Under the pieces are notes generated by a model, which worked only from the letters and a program-made list of their open reading frames with translations, was not told the DNA's origin and ran no database searches. A stretch of 41,005 bases of DNA. Origin: Chromatiales bacterium (GTDB lineage: Bacteria; Pseudomonadota; Gammaproteobacteria; Steroidobacterales; GCA-2729495). Both the position numbers and the translations under genes were made by a program. Positions 18,671 through 28,920 of this stretch are shown here, piece by piece (the first letter of the stretch is position 1; each line of letters starts with the position of its first letter). The stretch covers positions 1-41,005 of the forward strand of contig NZCC01000056.1 of assembly GCA_002688175.1 (NCBI GenBank). The letters are read 5' to 3'.

Positions 18671-19207
18671 ATGGCAGGAATATTGAGTCGGACGCTGACC
18701 ACAATACTTATTTCGCTGGGCCTGACGATACCGGCCCTGGCCGGTGTCACCGTCGGTGAGGCGGCACCGCCGTTTCGCCTGCAGGACCAGAAAGGCAACT
18801 GGCACTCACTGGAACAATATAGCGGCAAATGGATCGTGCTGTACTTTTACCCGAAGGATGATACGCCCGGCTGCACGAAGGAGGCCTGTGCGTTCCGTGA
18901 TAATATTTTTGCCTTCGAGGATATCGGTGCGATCATACTCGGCGTCAGTCTCGACGATGTCGCATCACACCAGGCATTTGCCGAAAAATACAGCCTGCCG
19001 TTCTCATTACTTTCTGATGCCGAAAAGACGGCCTCTACGAATTATGGCGTGCTGAATAAAATAGGTACGTTCACGTTCGCCAAACGGGAGTCGTTCATTA
19101 TCGACCCGGCCGGCAATATTGCCCGACACTACGATAAGGTCGACGCGGAAAGTCACTCGGTCGAGGTACTTGCCGATCTCAAGGAACTGATGAACCCGGC
19201 CGGTTGA
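18671..19207 (+). CDS. Exported peroxiredoxin, BCP/PrxQ type
   Basis: This thiol peroxidase reduces peroxides using a reactive cysteine. The 178-residue product carries a Sec signal peptide (hydrophobic core LTTILISLGLTIPALA, likely cut after ALA at residue 24). A thioredoxin-fold domain follows: PPFRLQDQKGNWHSL, YFYPKDDTPGCTKEACAFRD and RESFIIDPAGNIARHYDKVD. Peroxidatic Cys68 and resolving Cys73 are spaced C-x4-C, the atypical 2-Cys BCP arrangement. Most BCP enzymes are cytoplasmic, so export to the periplasm is notable. Two starts are possible. The ATG at 18632 has AAGGA 13 bases upstream; I prefer 18671 (GGAA at 8 bases, normal signal-peptide length). Confidence 0.88.
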   Translation: MAGILSRTLTTILISLGLTIPALAGVTVGEAAPPFRLQDQKGNWHSLEQYSGKWIVLYFYPKDDTPGCTKEACAFRDNIFAFEDIGAIILGVSLDDVASHQAFAEKYSLPFSLLSDAEKTASTNYGVLNKIGTFTFAKRESFIIDPAGNIARHYDKVDAESHSVEVLADLKELMNPAG

Positions 19208-19242
19208 CCCAACCCAATTCGGGAAATTTATGACTCCGTCGA

Positions 19243-20619
19243 CTACCCCGCCTGACGAACGGTATCCGAACCATCCGTCGTCGTACCCTGATCCTGGCGG
19301 TTGAACATACCGCCCAGCCAGCTGCCGACCAGCGCCCAGATCCCGGCGAGGCCGGCGCCGATAGACATCATTGCAGCCAACCCGAGACCCAAGCCGTCAC
19401 TCAGGTAAGCATAGACATTACCCCAAACCGCATCACCGCCCCTGTACAAGACGACATCGATAACCGGTTTCGCCTTGAAGCGCGTCTCCCGATCCAGCGC
19501 CGTAAACAGCATCTCACGGGCCGGACGGGTGATGCCGTAGTTGCCGGCGCGGCGCACGACCTGCAAAGTGAGCGCCACAATCATGATCGGCGCAAACGCC
19601 AAGATCGCCATACCAGCTACCATGATTACCGGAACAAGGGCTAGGGTAATGGACATGCCGAAGCGCGTGACGATTCGACCCGTCGCGAACATGCCGAGCG
19701 CGAAGGTCAAAATATTCACGATCAAATCGACACGTGCCAGATACTTGGTCCGGACTACTTCATCGAACGGACGCAATACATCCGTCTGCGCGAAATACAC
19801 GAATGAACCCAGCGCTGTATAAAACAGTAGAAAGGCGCCTATACCCAACAGGTAAGGGTTCGTGAAAAACATCTTGAATCCAGCGAGCGGGTTACCACCG
19901 ATCTGCTGCTTCGAGATGTCCACATGTACCGACTCATTGTGCAGATCGGCAATCTTCAGCCGCTCGAGGTAGAAAGACAAAACGATGGGCACTACCAACA
20001 ACAGCGCCGCCATGAGCATCAGTTCCGTACCCAGAGATTCGGCGAAAAAAGCGGGAATCGAAGGCCCGACCAGGGCGCCGAGGCTGGCGCCGGCCGCAAT
20101 AAATGCGAACAAACGGTTGGATTGTTCTTTCGTGAACAGATCCGCCATGAAGGTCCAGAACATTGAAATGTGATACAGGCTGAACACACTGACCCACAGG
20201 TAGAAAGCTTTGTCGACGGTCAACAGCAGCTCGTAGTTGATCAGACTCCAGTCGATCGCGAGGTTCAGCAGCACGGCATCCTGCGATCCGTTTGTGAAGA
20301 CGTAGAAAAGAATGAAGGTAATCGCAAAAAATGCATACACACCGGGCACGAGATACTTGAACTTGACCCGTGTGACGAAGAAACCATAGATCGCCACGAC
20401 CATCAGACACAGGAAGAAATTGATATTCCAAAGCTGCGATATTTCGGTGCGCGTCCAGTCACTCGCCATGGCATCACGAACGGGGCGCAGTATGTAGTAG
20501 GCCGCCATGATAGTGAAGACGAAGAGAAACGAGACGAGAACGGTGCGAAGCTCGTTCGGGTTGATCTTCGAAGCCGTCTTCATAATGCGGGCAAAAATAT
20601 TGTCATTCCGCTCAACCAT
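19243..20619 (-). CDS. MFS transporter resembling NTP/NDP translocases
   Basis: This 458-residue integral membrane protein has about 11-12 helices. The N-terminal block AAYYILRPVRDAMASDW carries the RPVRDA motif seen in proteins related to the ATP/ADP antiporter (AAA/TLC) family, and RRAGNYGITRPAREMLFTALDRETRFKAK in the second half is another shared block. These proteins occur in free-living proteobacteria, where the substrate is unproven, so nucleotide exchange is only a suggestion. The start ATG at 20619 has AAGAG 6 bases upstream. It follows the exported NAD(P)-binding protein by 36 bases on the same strand, so the two are probably co-transcribed. It converges with the peroxiredoxin gene. 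Confidence 0.75.
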   Translation of the reverse strand: MVERNDNIFARIMKTASKINPNELRTVLVSFLFVFTIMAAYYILRPVRDAMASDWTRTEISQLWNINFFLCLMVVAIYGFFVTRVKFKYLVPGVYAFFAITFILFYVFTNGSQDAVLLNLAIDWSLINYELLLTVDKAFYLWVSVFSLYHISMFWTFMADLFTKEQSNRLFAFIAAGASLGALVGPSIPAFFAESLGTELMLMAALLLVVPIVLSFYLERLKIADLHNESVHVDISKQQIGGNPLAGFKMFFTNPYLLGIGAFLLFYTALGSFVYFAQTDVLRPFDEVVRTKYLARVDLIVNILTFALGMFATGRIVTRFGMSITLALVPVIMVAGMAILAFAPIMIVALTLQVVRRAGNYGITRPAREMLFTALDRETRFKAKPVIDVVLYRGGDAVWGNVYAYLSDGLGLGLAAMMSIGAGLAGIWALVGSWLGGMFNRQDQGTTTDGSDTVRQAG

Positions 20620-20655
20620 TGGCTCTTTTCCATGTAATTGTCGTATGCCTGTGCT

Positions 20656-21462
20656 TCAATCGGCATCGAGAGCCGCGAAAGCATCACTGAAACTCTGCTC
20701 GGGAGCAGACTTACCGCTGTTGATCTCGAAGGTTTTGTTCAATGCATCGGCAGATCCCAATGCCGCGACACAAACCCGGGCCACGTCGGCACGCGGAATT
20801 GTGCCGGTTTGATCGTCCCCCTGGGCGAAGACGACTGACTTCTGGCCACCCGGTTCGTTAACGAGCCCACCGGGACGGGCGATCGTATAGGGCACACCAC
20901 TGGCCCGCAGCGCCTCCTCACCCTTGAACTTCCAGATAAGGACATTATTGAACATCTTGTTCAGAACATGATCTTCGTGCGTAACACCCATCGATGAAAC
21001 CAGCACAAACTGCCGCAGCTCGACTGCAGCTGCTGCTTCGGCCATGTTTTTGACCCCACCATAGTCGACAAATTCCGGTCCATTACCGGGATCACCACGA
21101 CCCGCACCAATGGCCGAGATCAATGCATCAACACCGTCGAGGGCAGCATCAATGGAGGCGCGCTCACGAACGTCACCAACGGCATATTCAATATCATCAC
21201 CAAGACTCGCGTGGGCCTTGTCTGCATCTCTGACAAACGCACGAACACGGTATCCGTTAGCCAGCAATTCCCTGACTACCTCACCACCGGTACCACCGGT
21301 TGCACCAGCGACGAGCACCAGTTCAGTAGACTGCTGCTCATTTTGCGCTGCAATCAAATCTTCATTCGCAACAGCTGGCTGGCCTGTGCAGATAACCGTA
21401 AATAACAATAAGACAACCAGAAAAATACGAGTACCCGGATTTTCTTCTGCCAAGCTTTGCAT
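20656..21462 (-). CDS. NAD(P)-binding SDR-like protein with signal peptide
   Basis: This is a 268-residue atypical short-chain dehydrogenase of the NmrA/TIC62-like, NAD(P)H-binding group. The dinucleotide motif GATGGTGG is at 53-60 (LVLVAGATGGTGGEVVREL), followed by the NADP-favouring RAFVRDADKA, DVRERASIDAALDGVDALISAIG and YTIARPGGLVNEPGG. The catalytic Tyr-x3-Lys of classical SDRs is not apparent, so it may bind rather than turn over substrate. Unusually, residues 12-32 form a hydrophobic segment ending PAVA, a likely Sec signal or membrane anchor. The ATG at 21462 has AAGGA 8 bases upstream, which fixes this start; the open frame extends 40 codons further. The transporter gene follows. Confidence 0.82.
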   Translation of the reverse strand: MQSLAEENPGTRIFLVVLLLFTVICTGQPAVANEDLIAAQNEQQSTELVLVAGATGGTGGEVVRELLANGYRVRAFVRDADKAHASLGDDIEYAVGDVRERASIDAALDGVDALISAIGAGRGDPGNGPEFVDYGGVKNMAEAAAAVELRQFVLVSSMGVTHEDHVLNKMFNNVLIWKFKGEEALRASGVPYTIARPGGLVNEPGGQKSVVFAQGDDQTGTIPRADVARVCVAALGSADALNKTFEINSGKSAPEQSFSDAFAALDAD

Positions 21463-21643
21463 AATGTATTCCTTAAGGCTGCGTACACCCACCCCCCCTA
21501 ATATGACAGGGACCGGATAAAAATATGGTATTTGCACACTATTGGCACAGGCACCGATGTTGCTGCCCGGTGTTTGCTCCACATCGCGACGACACAGAGT
21601 ATATACCGCTGAAATCAGACGCTTCCCGGCTCTTGAAGCGTAT

Positions 21644-23077
21644 TCACTGGCCGGTCACGGGCAGAATACGCATCTCATTGGTACAGCCACTAACATCACG
21701 CATAGCGCCCTTGGTGAAAACGACTAAATCACCCTCATTCACGTACCCCCGGTCAATCAGTATCTTGCAAACATCCTTGAACAAGGGTTCAGAACGATCA
21801 TGAGCACCTTCATAGGCGATCGGGTAAACGCCACGATACAGGGCAACGCGACAGCGGGTACTTTCATTTCTTGTGAAGGCAAAAATTGGCACTCTGGAAC
21901 GTATACGGGACATCCAGTGCGGGGTCGTGCCGGATTCAGTCAATGCAATGATTGCCTTTACTTCGAGATGGTTGGCCGTGTACATAACACCCATCGCGAT
22001 AGCCTCATCGACCGCACCGAACCGATCGTTCAAACGATGCCGGCTCATACCCGAGGCAGACTGGTGGTATTTCTCTGCACCTCTGCAGACCTCGGCCATT
22101 GCCAGAACAGCCTTATCGGGATATTCACCTACTGCTGTTTCAGCTGACAACATGACCGCATCGGTACCATCCATAACCGCATTTGCTACATCGGATACTT
22201 CGGCACGAGTCGGCATCTGGCTGGTAATCATTGACTCCATCATCTGGGTCGCGGTGATACACACCGTATGATGGGTACGCGCCATCTTGATAATGGTTTT
22301 CTGCAAGCCGGCCAAACCGGCAAAACCCATTTCGACGCCCAGGTCGCCGCGCGCCACCATGACACCGTCACTGGCATTGATAATCTCCTCAAGATTGCCC
22401 ATGGCCTCCGCGCGCTCAATTTTTGCGATGATATGCCCGGTGCCACCGGCCTTTTGCAACGCTTGCCTGGCCTTATTGATATCATCTGCTTCGCGCACAA
22501 ACGACACGGCAAGCCATTCAAGATCCACTTCTGCCGCCCGGCGCAGATCTTCGAAATCCTTGTCGGTAAGCGCCGGCGCGGAGATACCGCCGCCCTTGCG
22601 ATTGATACCTTTCTTATCGGAAAGCGTACCGCCAACCGTCACCCTGCATTTGATTCGGGTTCCTTTTTTGGACTCGACAGTCAGCACGATCTGGCCATCA
22701 TCGAGTAACAGCACGTCTCCGGGGCCAACATCCTTGGCGAGTTGCTCGTAAGCAACGCCGACTTCCTTCCTGTTGCCTGCTTTCGCGTCGAGTTCACTAT
22801 CAAGTGTGAACGATTTGCCCTCCTTGAGGACCACATAACCATCACGAAATCGATCGATGCGAATTTTAGGCCCCTGCAGATCACCCAGGATGCCAATGTG
22901 GCGACCGCAACGTTTTGCAACGTCCCGCACCATGTCGATCCGGTTCTGGTGATCTTCCCACGTACCGTGGGAAAAATTCAGCCTGACTACATCGACACCA
23001 GCCGCAAATAATTTTTCCAGTTCTTCCGGCCCGTCGGTAGACGGACCGAGTGTCGCAATAATCTTTGTTCGTCGCAT
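21644..23077 (-). CDS. pyk: Pyruvate kinase
   Basis: Pyruvate kinase transfers phosphate from PEP to ADP, the last step of glycolysis. The 477-residue protein has the TIM barrel with RRTKIIATLGPST, VVRLNFSHGTWEDH and LGDLQGPKIRI. The catalytic Lys is in IIAKIERAEAMGNLEEI, metal and substrate residues are in GVMVARGDLGVEMG, and ITATQMMESMITSQMPTRAEVSDVANA is intact. The B domain (about 70-170) and the C-terminal effector domain are complete. The ATG at 23077 matches the family N-terminus; an upstream TTG at 23095 adds six unsupported residues. It is the fourth gene of tkt-gap-pgk-pyk. Class II aldolase (fba), which often ends this cluster, is absent. Confidence 0.96.
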   Translation of the reverse strand: MRRTKIIATLGPSTDGPEELEKLFAAGVDVVRLNFSHGTWEDHQNRIDMVRDVAKRCGRHIGILGDLQGPKIRIDRFRDGYVVLKEGKSFTLDSELDAKAGNRKEVGVAYEQLAKDVGPGDVLLLDDGQIVLTVESKKGTRIKCRVTVGGTLSDKKGINRKGGGISAPALTDKDFEDLRRAAEVDLEWLAVSFVREADDINKARQALQKAGGTGHIIAKIERAEAMGNLEEIINASDGVMVARGDLGVEMGFAGLAGLQKTIIKMARTHHTVCITATQMMESMITSQMPTRAEVSDVANAVMDGTDAVMLSAETAVGEYPDKAVLAMAEVCRGAEKYHQSASGMSRHRLNDRFGAVDEAIAMGVMYTANHLEVKAIIALTESGTTPHWMSRIRSRVPIFAFTRNESTRCRVALYRGVYPIAYEGAHDRSEPLFKDVCKILIDRGYVNEGDLVVFTKGAMRDVSGCTNEMRILPVTGQ

Positions 23078-23144
23078 AAGCCGATTATTCCACAATCGAT
23101 GCTGTCTGGCTCGTAGTGTGCGCTATGACTTGCCATAGCCAGCT

Positions 23145-23215
23145 CACAGGAGCGACTTCCAGCCGGAAAAGATCAGTAATTGCGGCTGGAGGCCTCAATC
23201 GCAGGAAGTTCTGTG
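23145..23215. repeat. Inverted-repeat region between pgk and pyk
   Basis: TCCAGCCG (23158-23165) pairs with CGGCTGGA (23183-23190) across a 17-base loop. An outer CACAG (23145-23149) pairs with CTGTG (23211-23215). The word AGGAGCGAC at 23148-23156 also occurs at 40727-40735 and resembles AGGAGCGGC in the inner hairpin of the palindromic elements. No T-run follows. It may act as an mRNA processing or stability element between pgk and pyk, or be a degraded repeat. Confidence 0.5.
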
Positions 23216-23227
23216 GTGAATTGTCCG

Positions 23228-24421
23228 TTATGCGGAAGTGTGTGCCGCTGCGCGCTGCTCCAGAATGGCAACAGCCGGCAGGGTTTTGCCCTCGAGGAAC
23301 TCGAGAAAAGCGCCACCTCCTGTAGAGATGTACGACACGCCATCAGTTACACCGTATTTTTCAAGTGCGGCCAGCGTATCGCCGCCACCTGCGATACTGA
23401 ATGCTGCACTGTCGGCTACGGCGTGCGCAATGCGCTCCGTACCGCTGCCAAACTGATCGATTTCAAAAACACCGACGGGCCCGTTCCAGACAATTGTGCC
23501 CGCTGCGGCCAGAAACTCTGCATAAGCCTCGGCCGTCTTAGGCCCGATATCGAGAATCAACTCGTCTGATTCGATTGCATCGATGAGCCGAACCTGCGAT
23601 GGCGCCGAATCACTGACCTCAAGAGACACAATGACATCTTCAGGTAACGGTACCTGTGCCCGATGTTCAGCATCTCCACCCTGCGTAAGGTTGCGAGCTT
23701 CGGCAACAAGATCTGCCTCATACAAAGACTCGCCAACCGAATGCCCGGCAGCCGCAATGAATGTATTGGCAATTCCACCACCGACGATCAATTGATCCAC
23801 TACCTGCAACAGGGCCTTTAGCACCGTCAGTTTTGTCGAAACCTTCGACCCACCGACGATAGCAACAACCGGTCGCGCCGGATTACTCAGCGCCTGGCCG
23901 AGCGCTTCAAGCTCACCCATCAGCAGCGGCCCGGCGCAAGCTACCGGTGCGTACTGCGCGATACCATGCGTGCTGGCCTGTGCCCGGTGCGCAGTTCCAA
24001 ATGCATCCATAACGAAAACATCACACAGCCCGGCCATTTGGCGTGACAGTCTTTCGTCATTGGCCTTCTCACCCTGGTTAAAACGTACGTTCTCACACAA
24101 TACGACCTCACCCGGACCGGCATCGATACCATCGAGCCAGTCAACCTCGAGACGCACGGGTCGCTCGAGCAAACCACTCAGATGATCCGCAACAGGCTGC
24201 AACGAAAACTGCGGATCGAATTCACCTTCAACAGGCCGGCCGAGATGCGACAGCAGAATAACGACAGCATCACGCTCAAGCGCCAGCTGAATCGTCGCCA
24301 AAGTTGCACGAATACGCGTATCGCTGGCCACCACACCATTCTTCAGCGGCACATTCAGATCGAGACGGATCATGACCCGTTTACCGGTCAGCTCCTGATC
24401 CGACATTTTAAGAATATTCAT
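23228..24421 (-). CDS. pgk: Phosphoglycerate kinase
   Basis: PGK interconverts 1,3-bisphosphoglycerate plus ADP with 3-phosphoglycerate plus ATP. The 397-residue protein has the N-terminal substrate domain ([63 protein letters not shown]) and the C-terminal nucleotide domain ([53 protein letters not shown]). The conserved catalytic and phosphate-binding Arg and Lys residues are in place. The start [11 protein letters not shown] aligns with MSVIKMTDLDL of E. coli, which selects the ATG at 24421 over an in-frame GTG two codons earlier. It lies 20 bases after gap. A 150-bp spacer with a hairpin separates it from pyk. Confidence 0.96.
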   Translation of the reverse strand: MNILKMSDQELTGKRVMIRLDLNVPLKNGVVASDTRIRATLATIQLALERDAVVILLSHLGRPVEGEFDPQFSLQPVADHLSGLLERPVRLEVDWLDGIDAGPGEVVLCENVRFNQGEKANDERLSRQMAGLCDVFVMDAFGTAHRAQASTHGIAQYAPVACAGPLLMGELEALGQALSNPARPVVAIVGGSKVSTKLTVLKALLQVVDQLIVGGGIANTFIAAAGHSVGESLYEADLVAEARNLTQGGDAEHRAQVPLPEDVIVSLEVSDSAPSQVRLIDAIESDELILDIGPKTAEAYAEFLAAAGTIVWNGPVGVFEIDQFGSGTERIAHAVADSAAFSIAGGGDTLAALEKYGVTDGVSYISTGGGAFLEFLEGKTLPAVAILEQRAAAHTSA

Positions 24422-24441
24422 CGTCACTGCAGCCGTATTGG

Positions 24442-25464
24442 TTACCCGGCGTTAATCAGTGCCAATGTCGTATCGAGCATACGATTGGAGAAACCCCACT
24501 CGTTGTCGTACCACGAACAAACTTTAACCAGGTCGCCACCCATGACCTTGGTCATGGTCGCGTCGAAGGTCGATGAATTCGGATTATGATTGAAGTCGAT
24601 CGATACCAGCGGCCCGTCGTTATAGCCGAGTACCTGGCCGAGGGAGTCATTGCCGGATGCGGCCGTACGCATAATCTCATTGACCTCCTCGACCGTCGTA
24701 TCGCGTGACGCCGTAAATGTCAGGTCAACAAGAGACACATTGATGGTCGGCACCCGAACCGAAAAACCATCGAGTTTGCCGTTCAATTCCGGTAATACAA
24801 GACCGACAGCTGCAGCAGCACCGGTTTTGGTCGGTATCATCGAATGCGTAGCCGACCGTGCGCGACGCAGATCGGTATGATAAACATCCGTCAACACCTG
24901 GTCGTTGGTATAGGCATGAATCGTGTTCATGACACCTTTCTCGACACCAATCTTTTCATGCAATGGTTTTATCAGTGGCGCAAGACAATTTGTTGTGCAC
25001 GATGCATTTGAAATGACCTGATGCTCGGCTCGCAGTGTGTCCTCATTGACACCGTAAACAATCGTTGCATCAATGTCATTGCCGGCCGGCGCCGAAATCA
25101 CTACTTTTTTTGCACCTGCATCGAGGTGAGCCGAAGCCTTCGTCTTGTTGGCAAAAAACCCGGTGCACTCAAATACAACGTCAACACCGAGATCACCCCA
25201 CGGCAAATCGGCCGGATTGCGTTCTGCAAATACACGAATCCGATCGCCATTGACGACCATGTTGTCTCCATCGACCGTTACCTCGCCTGAAAACGGGCCA
25301 TGGGCCGAGTCGAAGCGAGTCAGATGTGCATTCGTTTGCGCGTCGCCCAGGTCGTTGATTGCAACGATACTCAGTTCGCCGGTCCGGTCTGCCTCGTAAA
25401 TGGACCGCAGGACATTGCGCCCGATGCGTCCATAACCATTAATTGCAATTTTAATTGACATCAT
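24442..25464 (-). CDS. gap: Glyceraldehyde-3-phosphate dehydrogenase, type I
   Basis: GAPDH oxidises glyceraldehyde 3-phosphate with NAD+ and phosphate to 1,3-bisphosphoglycerate. The 340-residue protein has the Rossmann motif [14 protein letters not shown], the NAD-preferring Asp in AINDLGD, catalytic Cys156 in [12 protein letters not shown] and His183 in [10 protein letters not shown]. It ends in [16 protein letters not shown]. The sequence fits Gap rather than erythrose-4-phosphate dehydrogenase, although Epd occupies the equivalent place in E. coli. The first ATG (25464) overlaps the tkt stop as ATGA and has GGAG 5 bases upstream, indicating coupled translation. A second ATG follows directly. 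Confidence 0.95.
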   Translation of the reverse strand: MMSIKIAINGYGRIGRNVLRSIYEADRTGELSIVAINDLGDAQTNAHLTRFDSAHGPFSGEVTVDGDNMVVNGDRIRVFAERNPADLPWGDLGVDVVFECTGFFANKTKASAHLDAGAKKVVISAPAGNDIDATIVYGVNEDTLRAEHQVISNASCTTNCLAPLIKPLHEKIGVEKGVMNTIHAYTNDQVLTDVYHTDLRRARSATHSMIPTKTGAAAAVGLVLPELNGKLDGFSVRVPTINVSLVDLTFTASRDTTVEEVNEIMRTAASGNDSLGQVLGYNDGPLVSIDFNHNPNSSTFDATMTKVMGGDLVKVCSWYDNEWGFSNRMLDTTLALINAG

Positions 25465-27494
25465 CCTTTCTCCAATAGGCGCAGAGCCTGCGCCACAATA
25501 TTCTCAGTCGTAAATCCAAAATGCCTGAACAACTCCCCGGCCGGTGCCGACTCACCGAAACGATCCAGTCCGATGACCTGTCCGGCAGAGCCGACGAATC
25601 GATACCACAAACCTGTTACTCCCGCTTCAATTGCGATACGCCGGTCAATTGCGGCCGGCAGAACGGACTCACGGTAGGCCTCATCCTGAGCGAGAAATGC
25701 AGCGATGCACGGCATTGACACAACCCGCACCCGACATCCGGCCTCGGCCAAAGCAGTGGCTGCGGTTACCGCCAGGGCGACCTCCGATCCGGTCGCGATC
25801 AGGATCAGGTCAGGATTTTCAGCATCACACAGAACATAGGCACCGCGTCGGATCGAAGCCAGTTGTTCATCCGTCCGCGGCTGATGAGCGAGACCCTGAC
25901 GCGTCAGGATCAAACTGGTCGGGCCGGTGCTGGTTTCGATTGCATCGCGCCAGGCAACCGCCGTTTCAACGGCATCGCAGGGACGCCAGACACGCATATT
26001 AGGAATCAATTGCAGACTGGCAGTCTGCTCGACCGGTTGATGAGTCGGACCATCCTCACCCAGACCGATCGAATCATGGGTAAAAACATGAATCGTACGA
26101 ATACCCATCAGTGCAGACATGCGCAACGCATTACGCGAATAATCCGAGAACGTCAGGAATGTGCCGCCATATGGAATAAATCCACCATGCAACGCCAGAC
26201 CATTCATGATCGTCGCCATACCAAACTCGCGAACACCATAAGAAATGTAATTTCCGGATGCATCGTCAGCACTGATCACGCTGGAACCGGAATGACTGGT
26301 CAGATTCGAACCCGTCAGGTCGGCCGAGCCACCGAGCAATTCGGGCAAGGACGGCGCGAATGCATTCAATGCATTCAATGAAGCCTTGCGCGTTGCGACG
26401 GACTCACCTGCCTCCGCAATAGCGGCAATCGCGGCATCGGCAGCCGATGCCCAGTCTGCGGGAAGCTCGCTGTTGATTCGTCGCTCAAACTCGACGGCAA
26501 GTTGTGGATAATCCGCAGCGTATCCGGCCATGCATTCATTCCATTGGCGTTCCGCCGCCTGACCTGTTTCCGCCTGGTTCCACGCCTCGGAAATAACCTC
26601 GGGGATGACAAATGGGGGTTCATCCCAACCCAGCCACTCGCGGGCTGCCGCTATTTCATCGTCACCCAGCGGGGCACCGTGCGTGGCCTCGGTACCCTGC
26701 TTATTCGGAGCGCCAAAACCAATGATTGTTTTACAGCAGATCAGCGACGGCTGGTCGGCATTTTCCCGGGCCTCGGCAATCGCAGCATGAATCGCCGCTG
26801 GATCATGCCCGTCCACCGCAGCGATGACATGCCAGCCATAAGCACGAAACCGTTCGGGTGTGTCATCCGTAAACCAGCCCTCTACCTCACCATCGATCGA
26901 GATCCCGTTGTCGTCATACAGGCAAATCAGCTTGCCGAGTTTCAGTGTGCCGGCCAGCGAGCAAGCCTCATGAGAAATTCCTTCCATCAGGCACCCATCA
27001 CCGAGAAACACATAAGTGTGGTGATCGACAATCTCATGGCCAGGTCGGTTAAATTCTGCGGCCAGTGTTTTTTCTGCCAGCGCCATGCCGACAGCGTTGG
27101 TAATACCCTGGCCGAGCGGCCCGGTCGTGGTTTCGATGCCGATATCCGGGCTATATTCCGGATGCCCCGCAGTTTTCATCCCGAATTGGCGAAAATTGCG
27201 CAGATCATCGATCGACAGCGGGTAGCCGGAAAGGTGTAACAACCCATATAAAAGCATCGAGCCATGACCATTGGACAATACGAATCGATCGCGGTCAGGC
27301 CAGCAAGGATTTGCCGGATTATGCTTGAGGAAGTCATTCCAGAGCACTTCAGCCATATCAGCCATGCCCATCGGCATGCCCGGATGGCCTGAACGGGCCT
27401 GCTGCACTGCATCCATCGCCAGTATGCGCAGAGCATCGGCCCGTTTCCGTCGGGATGTCGGTAAAACCGATTTATCAGGATTTGTTGCCATCAT
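25461..27494 (-). CDS. tkt: Transketolase
   Basis: Transketolase moves two-carbon units between sugar phosphates in the pentose phosphate and Calvin pathways using thiamine diphosphate. From the chosen ATG the protein has 677 residues. Key motifs are [44 protein letters not shown], the ThDP/Mg site [13 protein letters not shown]...DDNGISIDG, and [19 protein letters not shown] in the pyrimidine domain. The frame is open back to 27599. Tandem ATGs at 27494 and 27491 give the best fit to family length, though neither has a strong ribosome-binding site; an ATG at 27524 is an alternative. It is the first gene of tkt-gap-pgk-pyk and divergent from metK. Confidence 0.94.
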   Translation of the reverse strand: MMATNPDKSVLPTSRRKRADALRILAMDAVQQARSGHPGMPMGMADMAEVLWNDFLKHNPANPCWPDRDRFVLSNGHGSMLLYGLLHLSGYPLSIDDLRNFRQFGMKTAGHPEYSPDIGIETTTGPLGQGITNAVGMALAEKTLAAEFNRPGHEIVDHHTYVFLGDGCLMEGISHEACSLAGTLKLGKLICLYDDNGISIDGEVEGWFTDDTPERFRAYGWHVIAAVDGHDPAAIHAAIAEARENADQPSLICCKTIIGFGAPNKQGTEATHGAPLGDDEIAAAREWLGWDEPPFVIPEVISEAWNQAETGQAAERQWNECMAGYAADYPQLAVEFERRINSELPADWASAADAAIAAIAEAGESVATRKASLNALNAFAPSLPELLGGSADLTGSNLTSHSGSSVISADDASGNYISYGVREFGMATIMNGLALHGGFIPYGGTFLTFSDYSRNALRMSALMGIRTIHVFTHDSIGLGEDGPTHQPVEQTASLQLIPNMRVWRPCDAVETAVAWRDAIETSTGPTSLILTRQGLAHQPRTDEQLASIRRGAYVLCDAENPDLILIATGSEVALAVTAATALAEAGCRVRVVSMPCIAAFLAQDEAYRESVLPAAIDRRIAIEAGVTGLWYRFVGSAGQVIGLDRFGESAPAGELFRHFGFTTENIVAQALRLLEKG

Positions 27495-27653
27495 TTCAGG
27501 GGTGTTCTTATTGGGGGCGCGCATTGTCGCGTACTCGCCAGTGGCTGGCAATAAGGGTCGTCCGCTAGAGCGCCTATGAGACAGACCGGCCCGGTACAAT
27601 TTCCGTTTTTGAACCCATCAGAATCTAATAACGCAAATCGGGCACAAGATCGC

Positions 27654-27659
27654 TATAAT
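27654..27659 (+). promoter_or_regulatory. Possible -10 box of the metK promoter
   Basis: A consensus TATAAT lies 41 bases before the metK ATG in the divergent tkt/metK gap. No convincing TTGACA-like -35 is seen at 16-18 bases. The leader contains no structure that I recognise as a SAM riboswitch. Confidence 0.4.
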
Positions 27660-27700
27660 TACTGGTTCGACTTCATATTGAACAAACAGGCAATTTTTTT

Positions 27701-28861
27701 ATGGGCACCAGCAAGCTATTTACATCCGAATCCGTCTCCGAAGGTCATCCCGACAAGATGGCTGACCAGATCTCGGATGCCGTACTCGACGCAATCCTTA
27801 GCGAAGCACCACAGTCACGCGTTGCGGCGGAAACCATGATCAAGACGGGTTTTGTCGTCCTGGCAGGGGAAATCAAGACAGACGCAAAAATCGACCTTGA
27901 ACCGATCGTCCGTGAAGTAATCTGCGATATCGGCTATGACGATTCAGCCAAGGGTTTCGATGGCAAAACCTGCGGCATACTGAATGCACTCGGCAAACAA
28001 TCGGGCGATATCAATCAGGGCGTTGATCGCGATGACCCGCGTACCCAGGGCGCTGGTGACCAGGGCATGATGTTCGGTTATGCCTCAAATGAAACGGATG
28101 TCCTGATGCCCGCCCCGATCACCTTCTCCCATCGCCTTGTCGAACAACAGGCGTCGGTACGCAAAGCCGGCAAACTGCCATGGCTTCTCCCCGATGCCAA
28201 AAGCCAGCTGACTTTCATCTACGAAGATGACAAGCCGATCGGCATAGATGCCATTGTCCTGTCGACGCAACACACCCGGGACGTCACGAATGAAGCGATC
28301 CGTGAAGGCATCATCGAGGAAGTCATCAAGCCGATTATCCCTGCCAAATGGTTTGACCAGGTCTCGAATGACAAAATTCATATCAACCCCACCGGCCGCT
28401 TCGAGACCGGCGGCCCCGAGGGCGACTGCGGTCTGACCGGGCGCAAGATCATCGTCGATACGTACGGCGGCATGGCTCGTCACGGCGGCGGCGCCTTCTC
28501 CGGCAAGGACCCGTCCAAGGTAGACCGCTCTGCAGCCTACATGACCCGCTATGTGGCCAAGAATATCGTGGCAGCCGGCCTGGCCGAGCGTTGCGAAGTG
28601 CAGGTGTCATACGCCATCGGCGTCGCGGAGCCAACCTCGATCTCTGTCGACACGTTCGGTACCAGCCAGATGTCCGAGCAGCAGATTACGACGCTAATCC
28701 GCGAACATTTCGACCTGACGCCGTTCGGCATAAAGGAAACCCTGCAGCTCGAAAGGCCGATTTATCGCCAGACTGCAGCTTACGGTCACTTTGGCCGCGA
28801 AGGTTTCAGCTGGGAAAATACCGACAAGGCTGAAGCGTTGCGTGGCGCAGCCGCAGCCTGA
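27701..28861 (+). CDS. metK: S-adenosylmethionine synthase
   Basis: MetK makes S-adenosylmethionine from methionine and ATP. The 386-residue protein begins [29 protein letters not shown] and contains the ATP-site motif [12 protein letters not shown]. The phosphate loop [20 protein letters not shown] and the C-terminal [17 protein letters not shown] are also present. These are the family signatures, and the length is typical (384 in E. coli). The region before the ATG has a run of T and no Shine-Dalgarno sequence. It sits 59 bases upstream of ahcY, forming a SAM synthesis and recycling pair. RsmI in this window is one consumer of its product. Confidence 0.97.
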   Translation: MGTSKLFTSESVSEGHPDKMADQISDAVLDAILSEAPQSRVAAETMIKTGFVVLAGEIKTDAKIDLEPIVREVICDIGYDDSAKGFDGKTCGILNALGKQSGDINQGVDRDDPRTQGAGDQGMMFGYASNETDVLMPAPITFSHRLVEQQASVRKAGKLPWLLPDAKSQLTFIYEDDKPIGIDAIVLSTQHTRDVTNEAIREGIIEEVIKPIIPAKWFDQVSNDKIHINPTGRFETGGPEGDCGLTGRKIIVDTYGGMARHGGGAFSGKDPSKVDRSAAYMTRYVAKNIVAAGLAERCEVQVSYAIGVAEPTSISVDTFGTSQMSEQQITTLIREHFDLTPFGIKETLQLERPIYRQTAAYGHFGREGFSWENTDKAEALRGAAAA

Positions 28862-28920
28862 CTGTTGCTTCCACACAGAATATCCAGATTACAAAGAACA
28901 GAATTTACGGAGCAAGCTAA

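Noticed and set aside
27495..28920. SAM or SAH riboswitch before metK or ahcY
   Set aside because: The metK leader (about 40 bases) and the 59-base metK-ahcY spacer are too short or lack the conserved cores that I know.
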